This document shows positions 24,553 to 38,813 of a stretch of DNA of 64,000 bases, piece after piece; the stretch's first letter is position 1; every line of letters begins with the position of its first letter. This DNA comes from Glandiceps talaboti. Taxonomy: Eukaryota > Hemichordata > Enteropneusta > Spengelidae. Location of the stretch: NCBI RefSeq assembly GCF_964340395.1, contig NC_135565.1, positions 2,910,142 through 2,974,141 on the forward strand. The letters run 5' to 3'. The notes below the pieces were generated by a model. That model was not told the DNA's origin and searched no databases. It worked only from the letters and a program-made list of their open reading frames with translations. The position numbers and the translations under genes were made by a program.

Positions 24553-26110
24553 CGTAGAATATTGCCTTGCTAAGAAGATCCACGTATTTAATGTAAGGAT
24601 TGGCGTAACCTTGTTATTAGGTTGCTGTTGAAATGCCCATGTGACAATCTACCATTGATAACTTTTTCACACTTATAATTAGCCTAGGGTACACAAACAT
24701 AATTGATACGTCACTAATATATCACAGGTCTAACTTGACAAAGACTCATTATAAATGAAAGTCGTCAACACAGTGTGTGGTATCTACCTGATATCGAATA
24801 ACTGGTTGTTATAGTACAGGTCCGACCACGTTTAACAGACTTAATAGACTTAACAGGAAACGTTTGGGGTAAACGTCTGCTGTTGTTAGCAGAGGCGAAG
24901 CTGAAGTTTCCTAAACAAACGTACCAGCTCCATTACGTAATCCTGTAAAGTTACTCCTTACATGTTAATAAACAAATTCTATACAAAACGCTATTAAGCA
25001 AAAATTGCTTTGTAGTTATTTTGGGTAGAGAGGTATATAAAGGTATTGTGACCGAGACCCGGTCAAGGTACACACGATTTTACAAACACTTTTTCAGCAG
25101 AACATGTGCACAATTGAAAAGAAACGTCAGAGGCGTGGCCGGAACATGTGACTGATTGACAATGGCATTGGAACAGTTAACAAGATTGCGGACAGTGTCA
25201 TATATATGGTCAACAAAATATGGCTTATGACATTAACGTCAATATGGACAATATCATTGTGTATAAACTGTCCTATTATTGACGAAATGTTCACCTTAAA
25301 TGGAATAGAGAGTACAGTTGAAACAATCTGGACGAGATGGAGAGGAATATAACATAACTGATCACATAAGACATGCAATTTATATGATGTACTTTGAAAT
25401 TTGAAATCTGTTTTACGGCACACATGACGTAATAGTCCTTCTTTGTTCCATTATTGATATATACCCCAGGTAACTTTTGATGATTTTTTATTTAGGGATT
25501 TTCTAATTCGAATCTCCTCTGTTTAGTTTAGTTTGACTAATTTCCCTACTCTTTCGTACCTTATGGCATTGTATTGATATTATATCATTACAACTTTCCC
25601 CAAAATTTGTGAAGTTCTGAAAGCAATTTTGTTAATTCGAAAATGATAGTCAAAATGTTAATTAACAGGGGAGTTCAATTACACTAGTACTGTAGTTGAC
25701 TTTCTCGGTTTTCACATAAAGAATGTCTTCAGTTGTTAATCTTTATTCATAACTGAATATTACCTGATTTGGCTATGCCTTCATTACTCAGATGTTTTTT
25801 CTTAATGATAAACATTAATGGCAAATCTTCACCTGGATACATTGAAAATAACTGTTCATTTTTACACCAATTCCGAAATGGTATCAATTGCCTATTGTGT
25901 TCTAAACAAGGATTGTATATACACTGCGATGACATACAGATAAGTCAAGTGCCTTTATTTAAGAAAAGTTAGTCGAAATTGAAGTACAAACCAAAATAGC
26001 CGTCGTTCTGATCAACAAAACTTCAAAAATTAAGAAATGTTGCAAAATCATGTAAGATTTGCGAAGATAGTGGATGATTCAAGTCTAATTTTATAAACAT
26101 TTACTACAGA
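24553..26110. other. unassigned AT-rich DNA
   Basis: No gene or RNA is supported. The 98-codon minus-strand frame at 25127-25423 is hydrophobic and carries no motif I can name. Confidence 0.5.
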
Positions 26111-26113
26111 GTC

Positions 26114-26144
<31 letters not shown>

Positions 26145-26151
26145 GAGACAG
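26111..26151. repeat. CAGA microsatellite
   Basis: About nine tandem CAGA units, the last ones varied to GAGA. Confidence 0.93.
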
Positions 26152-26542
26152 AAAAAGAACATGTAAACTGGAAACAAAGCTTGGGCTTATCACCAATAAG
26201 CTTTTTTAAACTTACAATTACCCATAGACAAACATTTCTGCTGGAACACATCTTACATTTCAGCATTCTTCCTACACAATGTGAATTATTAATTCAAGTA
26301 TACTGCGTATTATATTGCTATGTGTAGACCATATACGTTTTTCGACATTTCAATTAATATCTTTATCAAGATTTAATGAATGCATTCGAATTTTATGTTT
26401 AAATCTTACCACCGCCCACGGATACTGCCATTTGAAAATGTTAGATAATGACATCAATGCCAAAGGATATGCCTTAAGTGCTATCTACTTGTGTACGTAC
26501 TAACGTAGGTTGTTGTTGTACAATAATTGAGGGTCAATATTT

Positions 26543-26648
<106 letters not shown>

Positions 26649-26933
26649 AACATACATTTTAAAAGATAACTTTATTACCACGCCATTAACTTTCTCATTA
26701 TATATGCAAAGTAGTTGATACTTTAGGAGTCAAGGGAGGCTGACAATGGAAGAGTTTCTTGACTTTATGACAGTGCAAATATTGTACGAATGCATTTATA
26801 ACACACTAACGGATAGATATGATAATGAAAGGTATTTCGAAATCACCATTTGCTTCATTTAGTTAATACATTTAAGGAAGTTATTTTTCCAAGATGTATT
26901 AAATAGAGTCCTGAGATATGAATAAACAATTCT

Positions 26934-26955
26934 ATACATGTACCGGTACATGTAT
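26934..26955. repeat. 22-bp perfect palindrome
   Basis: The sequence is symmetric about CCGG, reading ATACATGTACC and its exact complement. It lies between the GA and CT tracts and is followed by further ACATGCACATGCATACATG-like sequence. No function is claimed. Confidence 0.85.
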
Positions 26956-27005
26956 TCTATACATGCACATGCATACATGTTTGTGAAATGAGGGAATGTA
27001 GTACA

Positions 27006-27015
<10 letters not shown>

Positions 27016-27099
<84 letters not shown>
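27016..27099. repeat. CT dinucleotide tract, about 42 units
   Basis: An uninterrupted polypyrimidine tract, preceded by a short CA run (27002-27014) and directly followed by the 54-bp satellite. Confidence 0.98.
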
Positions 27100-27102
<3 letters not shown>

Positions 27103-27665
27103 GGCGTATTGATATCATAGGTGTAATATCACTCTATATCCAGTGATGATAGTAATGGTGTATTGATATCATAGGTGTAATATCACTCTATATCCAGTGA
27201 TGATAGTAATGGTGTATTGATATCATAGGTGTAATATCACTCTATATCCAGTGATGACTTAGTAATGGCGTATTGATATCATAGGTGTAATATAACTCTA
27301 TATCCAGTGATGATAGTAATGGCGTATTGATATCATAGGTGTAATATAACTCTATATCCAGTGATGATAGTCATGGTGTATTGATATCATAGGTGTAATA
27401 TAACTCTCTATCCAGTGATGATAGTCATGGCGTATTGATATCATAGGTGTAATATAACTCTATGTAAAGTGATGACTTAGTAATGGCGTATTAATGTCAT
27501 AGGTGTAATGTCACTCTACATCCAGTGATGATAGTCATGGCGTATTGATATGATGATATCATAGGTGTAATATCACTATATGTTCAGTGATAACTAAGTA
27601 GTGGCATATAATATCATAGGTGTAATATCACAGTGAGTCCAGTGATGAGTTAGTAATGGTGTATT
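27100..27665. repeat. 54-bp satellite array, about 10 copies
   Basis: The block GTATTGATATCATAGGTGTA recurs every 54 bp (27101, 27155 and on). Each unit holds the inverted repeat ATCACT/AGTGAT around an 8-base spacer. Units decay towards the right, where the array passes directly into the 39-bp satellite. Confidence 0.96.
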
Positions 27666-29632
27666 GAGTCACTTATGGGTGAATGTACACCCTGAACAGT
27701 ATTGAAATTACCTATGGGTGAATGTACACCCTGAACAGTATTGAAATCATCTATGGGTGAATGTACACCCTAAACAGTATTGAATTACCTATGGGTGAAT
27801 GTACACCTTGAACAGTATTGAAATCACCTGTGGGTGAATGTACACCCTGAACAGTATTGAAATTACCTATGGGTGAATGTACACCCTAAACAGTATTGAA
27901 ATTACCTATGGGTGAATGTACACCCTGAACAGTATTGAAATTACCTATGGGTGAATGTACACCCTGAACAGTATTGAAATTACCTATGGGTGAATGTACA
28001 CCCTGAACAGTATTGAAATCATCTATGGGTGAATGTACACCCTAAACAGTATTGAATTACCTATGGGTGAATGTACACCCTAAACAGTATTGAATTACCT
28101 ATGGGTGAATGTACACCTTGAACAGTATTGAAATCACCTGTGGGTGAATGTACACCCTGAACAGTATTGAAATTACCTATGGGTGAATGTACACCCTAAA
28201 CAGTATTGAAATTACCTATGGGTGAATGTACACCCTGAACAGTATTGAAATTACCTATGGGTGAATGTACACCCTGAACAGTATTGAAATTACCTATGGG
28301 TGAATGTACACCTTGAACAGTATTAAAATTACCTGTGGGTGAATGTACACCCTGAACAGTATTGAAATTACCTATGGGTGAATGTACACCCTGAACAGTA
28401 TTGAAATTACCTATGGGTGAATGTACACCTTGAACAGTATTGAACTCACCTGTGGGTGAATGTACACCCTGAACAGTATTGAAATTACCTATGGGTGAAT
28501 GTACACCTTGAACAGTATTAAAATTACCTATGGGTGAATGTACACCCTGAACAGTATTGAAATCACCTATGGGTGAATGTACACCTTGAACAACATTGAA
28601 ATTACCTATGGGTGAATGTACACCTTGAACAGTATTAAAATTACCTATGGGTGAATGTACACCCTGAACAGTATTGAAATCACCTATGGGTGAATGTACA
28701 CCCTGAACAGTATTGAAATTACCTGTGGGTGAATGTACACCCTGAACAGTATTGAAATTACCTATGGGTGAATGTACACCCTGAACAGTATTGAAATCAC
28801 CTATGGGTGAATGTACACCCTGAACAGTATTGAAATTACCTGTGGGTGAATGTACACCCTGAACAGTATTGAAATTACCTATGGGTAAATGTACACCCTG
28901 AACAGTATTGAAATCACCTATGGGTGAATGTACACCCTGAACAGTATTGAAATCACCTATGGGTGAATGTACACCCTGAACAGTATTGAAATTACCTATG
29001 GGTGAATGTACACCTTGAACAACATTAAATCACTTGTGGGTGAATGTACACCCTGAACAGTATTGACATCACCTATGGGTGAATGTACACCCTGAACAGT
29101 ATTGAAATTACCTATGGGTGAATGTACACCCTGAACAGTATTGAAATTACCTATGGGTGAATGTACACCTTGAACAGTATTAAAATTACCTATGGGTGAA
29201 TGTACACCCTGAACAGTATTGAAATCACCTATGGGTGAATGTACACCCTGAACAGTATTGAAATTACCTATGGGTGAATGTACACCCTGAACAGTATTGA
29301 AATCACCTATGGGTGAATGTACACCCTGAACAGTATTGAAATCACCTATGGGTGAATGTACACCCTGAACAGTATTGAAATTACCTATGGGTGAATGTAC
29401 ACCTTGAACAGTATTGAAATTACCTATGGGTGAATGTACACCCTGAACAGTATTGAAATCACCTATGGGTGAATGTACACCGTGAACAGTATTGAAATTA
29501 CCTATGGGTGAATGTACACCCTGAACAGTATTGAAATCACCTGTGGGTGAATGTACACCCTAAACATGAACAACATTAAATCACTTGTGGGTGAATGTAC
29601 ACCCTGAACAACATTAAATCACCTGTGAGTAA
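27666..29632. repeat. 39-bp satellite array, about 50 copies
   Basis: The block GGGTGAATGTACACCC, with GGGTG/CACCC as a 5-bp inverted repeat, recurs every 39 bp (for example 27721 and 27760). Variants include CTTG for CCTG, TCACC for TTACC and CTGTGGG for CTATGGG. A run of variant units beginning AATCATCTATGGG at about 27747 is repeated from about 28018, so blocks of roughly seven units were duplicated together. Confidence 0.97.
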
Positions 29633-32208
29633 ATTTATTTATACAGCTGTGCATATAATATAGTACAATAAATTAAATTAAATTGAGTTTTGCGTCCGCA
29701 CCCTAAACCAGCGCCCCAACGCTATCAACATTTCAACTTGTTAGTACTACATATAGATAAATGGACCTCTGATTAACATGTACAGGCTCTCATTATTGGA
29801 AATTGAATGGATTGTTGCTTGTCTGATCGAATACTCCATTTTCAAATAACTAATAGGGTTTTAAAACTTTGTTTTCTTTGTGTTTGTATATAATAATAAT
29901 AATCATGTTGATCATATTTTATTAGTAAAGTCTGGATAGATCTAAGAACATTAAGGCCACATGTAGCCAAATTGTTTAAAATTGGTCATATTAAAGTAAA
30001 TATGTTGACAAATGAAGGTAAGTTTAAAAGTCTGCCAAAACATGGGTTTCAATGAGCTTTACTTGTTTTGATTAAATCTAATTTGAAATTGTAGGCAGTA
30101 CGTGTTACATTTCTTTAATCCGGTCTAAAAGTGCATTCGACCAACTAGATATGATTGAACATTAATCAAAATGGCGTAATATAAACCAGTTAGAAAAAAT
30201 TACTTGGATATTTGCATTTATAAAAGGACTAAAATGCGCTTATGTTTGAAAGATTTAAAAGCAAATTTACGGTGAATTGGATTTTATGTTACACTAAATG
30301 GTCAAGAATGATTATTTCAATGGCTGATTGTGTAAGTGACAATCAAACTACATATTATAACACTTAGACTGTCTGTACCCCATCATATTATAACACTTAG
30401 ACTGTCTGTACCCCCCCCCCCCTCTTTGCCGTATTATCATCATGTACATATCTGTGATTTCAGCATGCGAATGTAAGGTAGTCCCCATAAACAGTTGGAA
30501 ATGGAGCCCTTGAGGCACACTCATCTACCTACCTTCCAACCTATCCTGACAATAATCACGTTGTGTTTCATAGTCCGAGGCCTGTCTCTAGGATAGTCTA
30601 TAATAAAGAAGTATACAACCATCTTTGAAAAGTCATAACGTCTCACGATTTGCATGTCACGTGTCTATCAAACTTCTCATATTTGTGTTTAATTGAATAA
30701 AAGTGTCATTCCATACATAAGGCAGTCCACATATTAATTGCTACGCTGTTATTTAGTGATTGCGAATAAGTATGGCTGTGCGAGGTGAACTTTCTATCTG
30801 GTTATAATTTACATGAAAATATTGGAACATTAAACAACACAAACTATTCAGAACCTTATCTTGTTAGGTGTAAGAAATAAACGAACCACATCAAACAATA
30901 CATGATGTGTTGTTGGTGAATTGTAGAAAAAGGACAACCAGAAATGTGCAAATGGGAAAATAAACAACTAGAGGGATATTTTATTTTATCTTTTACCTAA
31001 AACACCAGGTTATAGTAAGTAATTGTGTCTGGAAAGAATTCAAGACATATGATGTGAGGAAGCAATGATATTTAATATTCTAATTATTTCGTTTTTGTAA
31101 TCATTAATATTATTTTGCACCATTCAGAAAATAGCACTTGAAGTTTATATTTTGCTTTATATCTTTAGGGCTTGTACATAAAATCGCGGGGTGTCGTTAC
31201 TATTTCTCTTTGATTTCCTATGGGAAATGGAAATCTGAAACCTATATACTTATTGTTCAGTCGGGCTATTTGTAAAGATTATCGAGTAATGGATTCATTG
31301 CGGCTAATCTTGTGTCACGGGTCTATCTTGTGATTGTATTGCTCTCAGCAATGAAATGGAATTATCAACATATAATACAATATATTAGTAAAGACGTGTG
31401 GCAACTGTTTGCAGTGACACTAATACCTGTTTCTGCCTACCCAGTAAATCGAACGTTGTCACTGTCCGGTCAATGGTGACAAGTTAATAAGAAAGTCACA
31501 TTTTAAGGTTTATACTCTTACCAATCATACCCTTATATTTCGGTCATGTCTCTAGGTCTATTTTCAAATGCATACGCGTTATATTATTAATGCATGATTT
31601 GCAACTTAACAGTTGAGGTTTCAGGTAATCTTACACAGCATTAAATTGATTATTTTGGAAGGTAATATCAGTTACCAGGGCAGTACCATCAAAAGTCTAT
31701 ATTGACTGAATCATAGCTAAGGGCTTGCTGGCAAAAAAGATTTACAACACTATTAATCTCTTCAATCTAATCTACGTGCACACAACAAAAGTGAAATAAT
31801 GGCACAGGTTTGCTGACCGATTGACGTCCGAGTGTAACCTGAAACACATTGCAGCTACAGGCAGATCTTCTTGTTTGATTTACCGACTATATTAGATTGT
31901 GATTTCTAAGATTACAGACAAAGAACAATTCATCATGATGTTAATAGAAGGCTAACAGTATTTGACATCAACATACGATCACATTACATGCCATATACAG
32001 CATTTAGAATGAATTTCACTTTATAATATTCGCTCAGTACGTTTGTCTTAACTTCAATCATGGCGGTATTGGAACACATTTTATTAAATGAGACAATCTG
32101 CTTACTTTTGTTAAAGCTGCACAATGTAATTTGCCTTTCTTTTACATGAGTACTGTTAATATATCTTTTTATATTACAAGATGTTGTGACAAAAATAGGA
32201 TGATGCAC
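29633..32208. other. unassigned AT-rich DNA
   Basis: No gene is supported. A block of about 30 bp with TTATAACACTTAGACTGTCT occurs twice in tandem at 30354-30411 and ends in a C run (30411-30422). Confidence 0.5.
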
Positions 32209-33042
32209 AAGTATCCAGATAACCTGATATAGAACGTTGACTTGACACTGTATATCTCACTAGTAGCCAGATAACCTGATATAGAACGTTGACTTGACAC
32301 TGTATATCTCACTAGTAACCAGATAACCTGATATAGAACGTTGACTTGACACTGTATATCTCACTAGTAACCAGATAACCTGATATAGAACGTTGACTTG
32401 ACACTGTATATCTCACTAGTATCCAGATAACCTGATATATAACGTTGACTTGACACTGTATATCTCACTAGTATCCAGATAACCTGATATAGAACGTTGA
32501 CTTGACACTGTATATCTCACTAGTATCCAGATAACCTGATATAGAACGTTGACTTGACACTGTATATCTCACTAGTATCCAGATAACATGACATAGAACG
32601 TTGACTTGACACTGTATATCTCACTAGTATCCATGGTAACCTAATATAGAACGTTGACTTGACACTGTATATCTCACTAGTATCCAGATAACCTGACATA
32701 GAACGTTGACGTGACACTGTGTATCTCACTAGTATCCAGATAACCGGATATAGAACGTTGACTTGACACTGTATATCTCACTAGTATCCAGATAACCGGA
32801 TATACAACGTTGACTTGACACTGTATATCTCACTAGTATCCAGATAACCGGATATAGAACGTTGACTTGACACTGTATATCTCACTAGTATCCAGATAAC
32901 CGGATATAGAACGTTGACTTGACACTGTATATCTCACTAGTATCCAGATAACCTGATATAGAACGTTGACTTGACACTGTATATCTCACTAGTATCCAGA
33001 TAACATGACATAGAACGTTGACTTGACACTGTATATCTCACT
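32209..33042. repeat. 52-bp satellite array, about 16 copies
   Basis: The block GAACGTTGACTTGACACTGT recurs every 52 bp (for example units at 32221 and 32273). Variants are AACCTGATATAG, AACCGGATATAG and AACATGACATAG. Each unit holds TATATC and GATATA as an inverted pair and the palindrome ACTAGT. The 69-codon minus-strand frame over it is an artefact. Confidence 0.97.
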
Positions 33043-34067
33043 AACATTGCTAAATTTTATCTTCTGGCTTAACAACAATTTCTGAATCAATAACATTACA
33101 TTAGCAGCATTGTCACATTTCTTATTTGTTCTATCAGTATGTATCCATGAAGTACATGTATGTCCTTAGTAAATAGACCATATTTTCATCCACACTGAGC
33201 ATCCAAAAAGAGAGTATACAATATATCAGACGTACTAACAATGAATCAATGAAATGTATGAAGCCAATAAGGTTCGTTTCATCACTCAACTTTACGAGAG
33301 GGTGAAGTTTATGAACCCTCATAATGCTTTACATGTTGGCATTTATAAACCGTGTATTTTGTTTTGAGGTACGTATGATAACTGCAGGGTGTTCAGAAAG
33401 TTATAGAGTCTATTTCTTTCTGCATACATTAATGCCTCAATACAGAAGCCATATTTGCTAGATATATCAACACCTTATATCAAAAATACCGTTCATAACT
33501 ACCGTTCATAATTTGGTATACGTGATCAAAAGTCTGGTGTGAGAAATAGCGAAATGGTCTATTTCAAATTCACAGGTCCAAAGGTCAAATAATCGTTTTG
33601 CATAATTAATTATCAGAATACCATTTACGTGTTAATATTTCTGAATTTATTTACTTTTTATCTTCATGACTTATTTCCAGGTTTCCTTTATCTAATGAGT
33701 GTCAAAAATATTGTTACATTTTCTATGATTGATACCAAAGTCCATTTTTATTGTGCAACCTATATCAACTGCAATAAAGTATGCCGTCTGTAAAGTTGAT
33801 TACTATATCTTCTATTTGTACTAACTACACTATTTCAATAAAATTTGGTGAGAAGCGTGATTGGTATTTATCTTTCTATAAACCAACATTGTGGTTTGAT
33901 AGGAATATTGATACATACATTCTAATATTGAATGATGAATCATATATATTGCATTATTTCCTGGCCATGTATACGAGAGTGTAGACAAAAGGTTGCAAAA
34001 TGATAATAAAAAACATGTAAAATATGAAATGCATATGTATTTTTGATAAAAGGGATAGGATACCTTG
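33043..34067. other. unassigned AT-rich DNA
   Basis: No gene, RNA or repeat that I can support. Confidence 0.5.
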
Positions 34068-34190
34068 TGAATATATTATGTTTAATGAAAACTGTGATGT
34101 TAACACGATGTGTTCATTTCATTCACATTCACATTCACATTCACATATCAAGATAGAGTTGGCAACGATCCGAACTTAGGTGCAAGTGAC
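34068..34190 (+). repeat. old interspersed repeat, copy 2 (partner at 2519-2645)
   Basis: It shares GATACCTTGTGAAT at the left and an about 35-base block with CGATCC, AACTTA and GTGAC at the right with 2519-2645. A short CATTCA microsatellite (about 34117-34146) has grown in the middle. Confidence 0.5.
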
Positions 34191-37100
34191 AGACTGCCCT
34201 TGCTGTCGACTGTTTCCGTTGTTATTGTACCTGCATAAAAGCAAGCTGTCAATACCTTTAAATGGAGGTTCTCTAGAACGACTCATACACCACTTTTGTC
34301 TACGTTAGGATCAAACCCAGCTCCGAACTGATAACTAAAAATGAATAAAAACCAATTTGATCTCGTCTTCCATTAAAGTATTTATTAAACAAAATGAATC
34401 CACAAAGTATCCTTTCCCATTAAATCTCCTTTGTCATGATAACAAGATAGTCTAAACAGCATGACAATCGTGCCTTGCTATGCTATCAGCTATCAATCAA
34501 ATATGTACTAAACTTATGGTATGTGCCTTCTAGTTCGGCCCCACCTTGAAAGTGCTATTAGAAGTTCAAATAGAGTTCATTATGTTGATTAAAATCAACA
34601 GGCGCAATAGTTTCTGCTTCTGGTGATAAGAACGATTGTAGTTATGGTGACACTTGTCAATTCTTATATTTGATAAAAATATCAGACTTTGACAAGAAAT
34701 GTATGTCTACTATTCACAAAACATTAGGAAGTTTGTTGTATAAATAAAACATTGAAAGGCTGTTGTCATGGTAATGTTGGCACCTTTTACAATGCCACCA
34801 TGTTTGATTGGATGCAACCAAATATGGCTGCACTGGGCAGTTTAGTACAGTCTATGGTTTAAAAACCTAATAGGAATGAACAACACAACTTACATATAAA
34901 CAGTTTATGACACAAGTGTACATAATCAATATGTTTCTTTTATTATTTAAAGACATGATGAAGAAGTATTTCGACTACTCATTTCATTGTTTTGTCATAT
35001 GTAACTGTGATAAACTCCTTAAACTCTTATCACCAGCCAAAGAATTTATTAAATTAAAAATAATATTCATCAAGGGCATCAAGGCCTTTCTAATATGCCT
35101 CAGTGCGACGTATAGAAATTTGGTTTACTCAAAAATGCGTGGCCGCAAATTGTCAAGGAAATGTAGTCGAGTAAAATTTGAGTTCTTAAGGAGATGATTA
35201 GTGTTCATAGTGAATTGTTGTCAAATTTCTGTTAGTAATGAAACTAATAAATATGTCCTTGGCATGACTGTAATTCAGTTGTAATAGGCTTTATAATTTC
35301 CAGCACAATTAATACTTAGTTGAGGAATAATGGTCTTTGAGAGTGGTACAAGTTTAGTCTACTACGTGACTAGCAATACAACAATGACCTAATGATTCCC
35401 ACAGACTCAAAGTTCATTAAACAGTATTAAAACGCATCTGTATTGACCTTTAGGTAGAACGCTTCGTTTTGGCATTCATTCCACTCTTTCACTTATCCGT
35501 ATGCATTCGATCTGTTCCTCGCATGCAACAATCATACAATTTTGGTATTTATGATTTCGTGATATCATCAATGAATTAATCAAAACTGTATTTATAAAAC
35601 AGACAATAGAAAGCATTGTGCGATTAACAAAAACCAACATATGTAAAGAAATTATAATAATCTGACGCCATCACTGGTCATGCTTGTGCAGATGTACGCG
35701 TCATTTGACCAGCTTCGCATTTTGCACTAAGGTATGTGGTTCACTACTCGGCAAAACTGTTTGTTTTTCGAACGTTCTACAACAATAAGTAGAATTACAA
35801 CAGTTCGTATTTCTTCATTAATACATTTTGGACGTTTGCGGCTTGTCTTTTCTTTAAAAACACATAGTTTGTATTGATGATCACCAAGCGCCTTCTGGAA
35901 GTAATTGTTCTATTGCCTTTAGATGGTTTCTTGCCAGTAAAAAGTTTAAAATGTGTTACAAACAAGGTATAATATATCAACAACTCAAATTCCGTATGAA
36001 ACATATTCCATTTTTAATTTTCATTTCCTCTCTATTGACAATATTGTTTTTACAATTCGGTTCATCTTTATTGTGAACGTGGCAAAGAGAACTCTGGATT
36101 ATGGTTCGGCATAGCTACATTCCAGGAAACCTTTACGAACACTGAGAATTCGTTTTAAAAAAAAAGAATAATGGTTGAACCAGACAGGTTCTATGCTCAA
36201 TTATCATATATGACTATGACAACAACTAAAACACATACCCTTTATAAATTGCAAAACAATGCAACAATCACTACACGAAAAATCCAATTTACCCACTATT
36301 ACCCACCTTTACCCTACCAGTAACCCACCTTTACCCAAGCTTTACCCTACCAGTGACCCGCCTAACCACCATATCTGTCTAGGGGTAGCACGAGACGCAG
36401 TACCACTTTTGACTGTCTACAACCCCCAGGAGAGATCACCGTGGGTAGATTAAGTCAAAGGGTGAATTTCGTCTCATACTCACCACATTTACACATCCTT
36501 TGCTCAGGATTTACCCCGGTGGAAATGTCAAGTGTTTTCAAGCGAATGCGCATGAGCATCTCTGTCATACAATGAAATATGGTTCATTTTATTACAAGGG
36601 GAGAACTGAACGGGGGTGGGGGGGGTGAATGGGGATTGAAAAAGAAGAGTTAGACGTTCTATTTAAATTATTCCCTTCCAAGTTGTAATGCATATTAGAT
36701 ATTAAAGTAATTTAATCACGTTAAACTTTATTCCCCAATGGTTCCTGAGGATAATGCTGTCTTGGGATGTCAAGAGTTTCATACTTAGAATAACACGTAC
36801 ATGTAGTATCACCAACGGCTATAAGCAGTAAATCGTTAAGGTTTAATCATAAACGGTGACATAAACAATCTAAAATCGCAACGTCATCATATGATATCAA
36901 CATTACAAATCTATACTTACGATTAATTTTGGTAAACTATTGAAACTAAGCCGACACATCATACTTTCCAATATTTGGAAAACAAAGGCCTGGACTGGTT
37001 TAATGCATCTTTTAAATTGATTATAAATTAGTAAATTAATAATATATACATGTGACACGTTCAACCAAATTAACCTATAAGATAATAACGAGGTATTTTA

Positions 37101-37473
37101 GTTGATTTAATATATTGCTTTATTAAAATATAATGACCTAGTATTGTGTACCACCTACTAAATACATATGTATATTTTGAACAAATCTATTTTGAGAATA
37201 GCAAGAGTGATATCATTCTTACGACAGATCTGTGCAAGTCTTTATTTCCTCGTTACTCATATCTAAGAAAAGTTTAAATATAAGTGACGTAATTTTCAAA
37301 TATTCTTTTACCGGAAATGACAAGAACTGCAAAGGTTTACTCAGTTACTTCCCAAATTAGGACAAATGTGACACTTTGCTTTTAACACTGTGAACTGCGC
37401 AGTTCATATACATAAACAACGTCACATCCATTCTTTTTAATTCAAGATATTGATTAGCTGTATTACCTGCTGT
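34191..37473. other. unassigned AT-rich DNA
   Basis: No gene is supported. At about 36290-36360 there are imperfect repeats of TTTACCC and ACCCACC with CTACCAGT. The G-rich stretch at 36606-36630 lacks the TIR ends seen elsewhere. Open frames up to 96 codons (34907-35197) show no motif. Confidence 0.45.
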
Positions 37474-37506
<33 letters not shown>

Positions 37507-37616
37507 TATACACATACACAGACAGACAGACATGCATGCATCCATATATGCATGCATGCATGTATGTATGTATGTATGTATGTATGTATGTATGTATGTA
37601 TGTATGTATGTATGCA
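37474..37616. repeat. compound CA / CAGA / GCAT / ATGT microsatellite
   Basis: CA units (37474-37500), mixed CACATA, CAGA units (37518-37531), then GCAT and a pure ATGT run (37557-37616). Confidence 0.96.
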
Positions 37617-37821
37617 TAACTCTCCTACTGTCAACACGCCAATACGCTTGCAAATCAAAAGGGCCCTGAGTCAGACCCTAGTAATTCTTTGAAGTTTATA
37701 AACTGGTAATTGAGGTCGATTGCGAAATATACTTAAAGTTGACATAGGGCTAATCATTGTATTATTGTAGCATGTCGTATTTCTTTCATCACATTTGTTT
37801 GCCAATACAGTATCTGACGCT

Positions 37822-38090
37822 CAAACATGATATAACATGCATTTAACACGATATGACATGTATCACACATAATATGACCTGTAGCTGTACCAAACATGAC
37901 AATGCATGTATCAAAAGTGAGAACACATAATTGAACATTATTGAACATGATACGGCATGTATCAATGATGATATAACATGTACCAAACTTTATAAAGTCA
38001 TTATTAATGACATGTATCAAACATGATATGGCATATATCAAACATGATATAGCATTATCAAACATGATATGGCATATATTAGACAATATA
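37822..38090. repeat. decayed minisatellite of about 20-28 bp units
   Basis: Motifs AACATGATAT, GACATGTATC and GCATATATC recur irregularly, best seen at 38020, 38041 and 38060. Spacing is variable, so this is a degenerate array. Confidence 0.65.
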
Positions 38091-38115
38091 ACTATATATC
38101 ACACTAATAAAAAAT

Positions 38116-38281
38116 TTAGTAAGTGGATCATGCGTTGTAAGTGGATCATACGTTGTAAGTGGATCATACGTTGTAAGTGGATCATACGTTGTAAGTGGAT
38201 CATACGTTGTAAGTGGATCACACGTAGTAAGTGGATCATACGTTGTAAGTGGATCATACGTTGTAAGTGGATCATACATGA
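38116..38281. repeat. 18-bp minisatellite, about 9 copies
   Basis: The unit GTAAGTGGATCATACGTT recurs exactly every 18 bp, with one copy varied to CACACGTA. As 18 is divisible by three, both strands stay open (Lys-Trp-Ile-Ile-Arg-Cys on plus). No start, splice or family context supports coding. Confidence 0.95.
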
Positions 38282-38746
38282 ACTGGTAAATCCAAATGTT
38301 GAATAAGAAATTACATAAACGCATTTATTCTAAATTCATAGTGGCATCATACTATGACCCCATTCTAAAGATGGAGGTAAGATTAAATCTCGTTAAACTA
38401 AACTACTAAAACTAAATTATTATGTAATAGTTTATAAAATGGGGCCGGACTTGCCTTTGTTTGATTACATCTTCATCAATTGGTTGTAAATTGTTAATTG
38501 TCTACTCCTGATATTATTTTCCACCTTCATGACCTTCCAGATAATTGCGATATATTATACTTCATATAAATGCATACCTAAGTAACTGTTAAATTAAAAA
38601 CCTTTCGACACTATTTCGTCGTTTATAGATTTGAAAATTTCAGCAACTCAGATTTCAGAGATTGTAATTATAGTTATACTTGTACTTCTACTTGTGCTTA
38701 CATAAATGTTTCCTATAAAGATTTATCAGCTAGTTATGACACTTAT

Positions 38747-38749
<3 letters not shown>
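38282..38749. other. unassigned AT-rich DNA
   Basis: Nothing supportable seen. Confidence 0.5.

Positions 38750-38811
<62 letters not shown>
38750..38811. repeat. AT microsatellite
   Basis: About 31 tandem TA units without interruption. Confidence 0.97.

Positions 38812-38813
<2 letters not shown>

Noticed and set aside
36290-36360. Telomere-like TTTACCC repeats
   Set aside because: Irregular and mixed with ACCCACC; not a tandem telomeric array.
36600-36635. Another member of the G-run TIR family
   Set aside because: G-rich, but lacks the TCACC-type modules and any TIR end.
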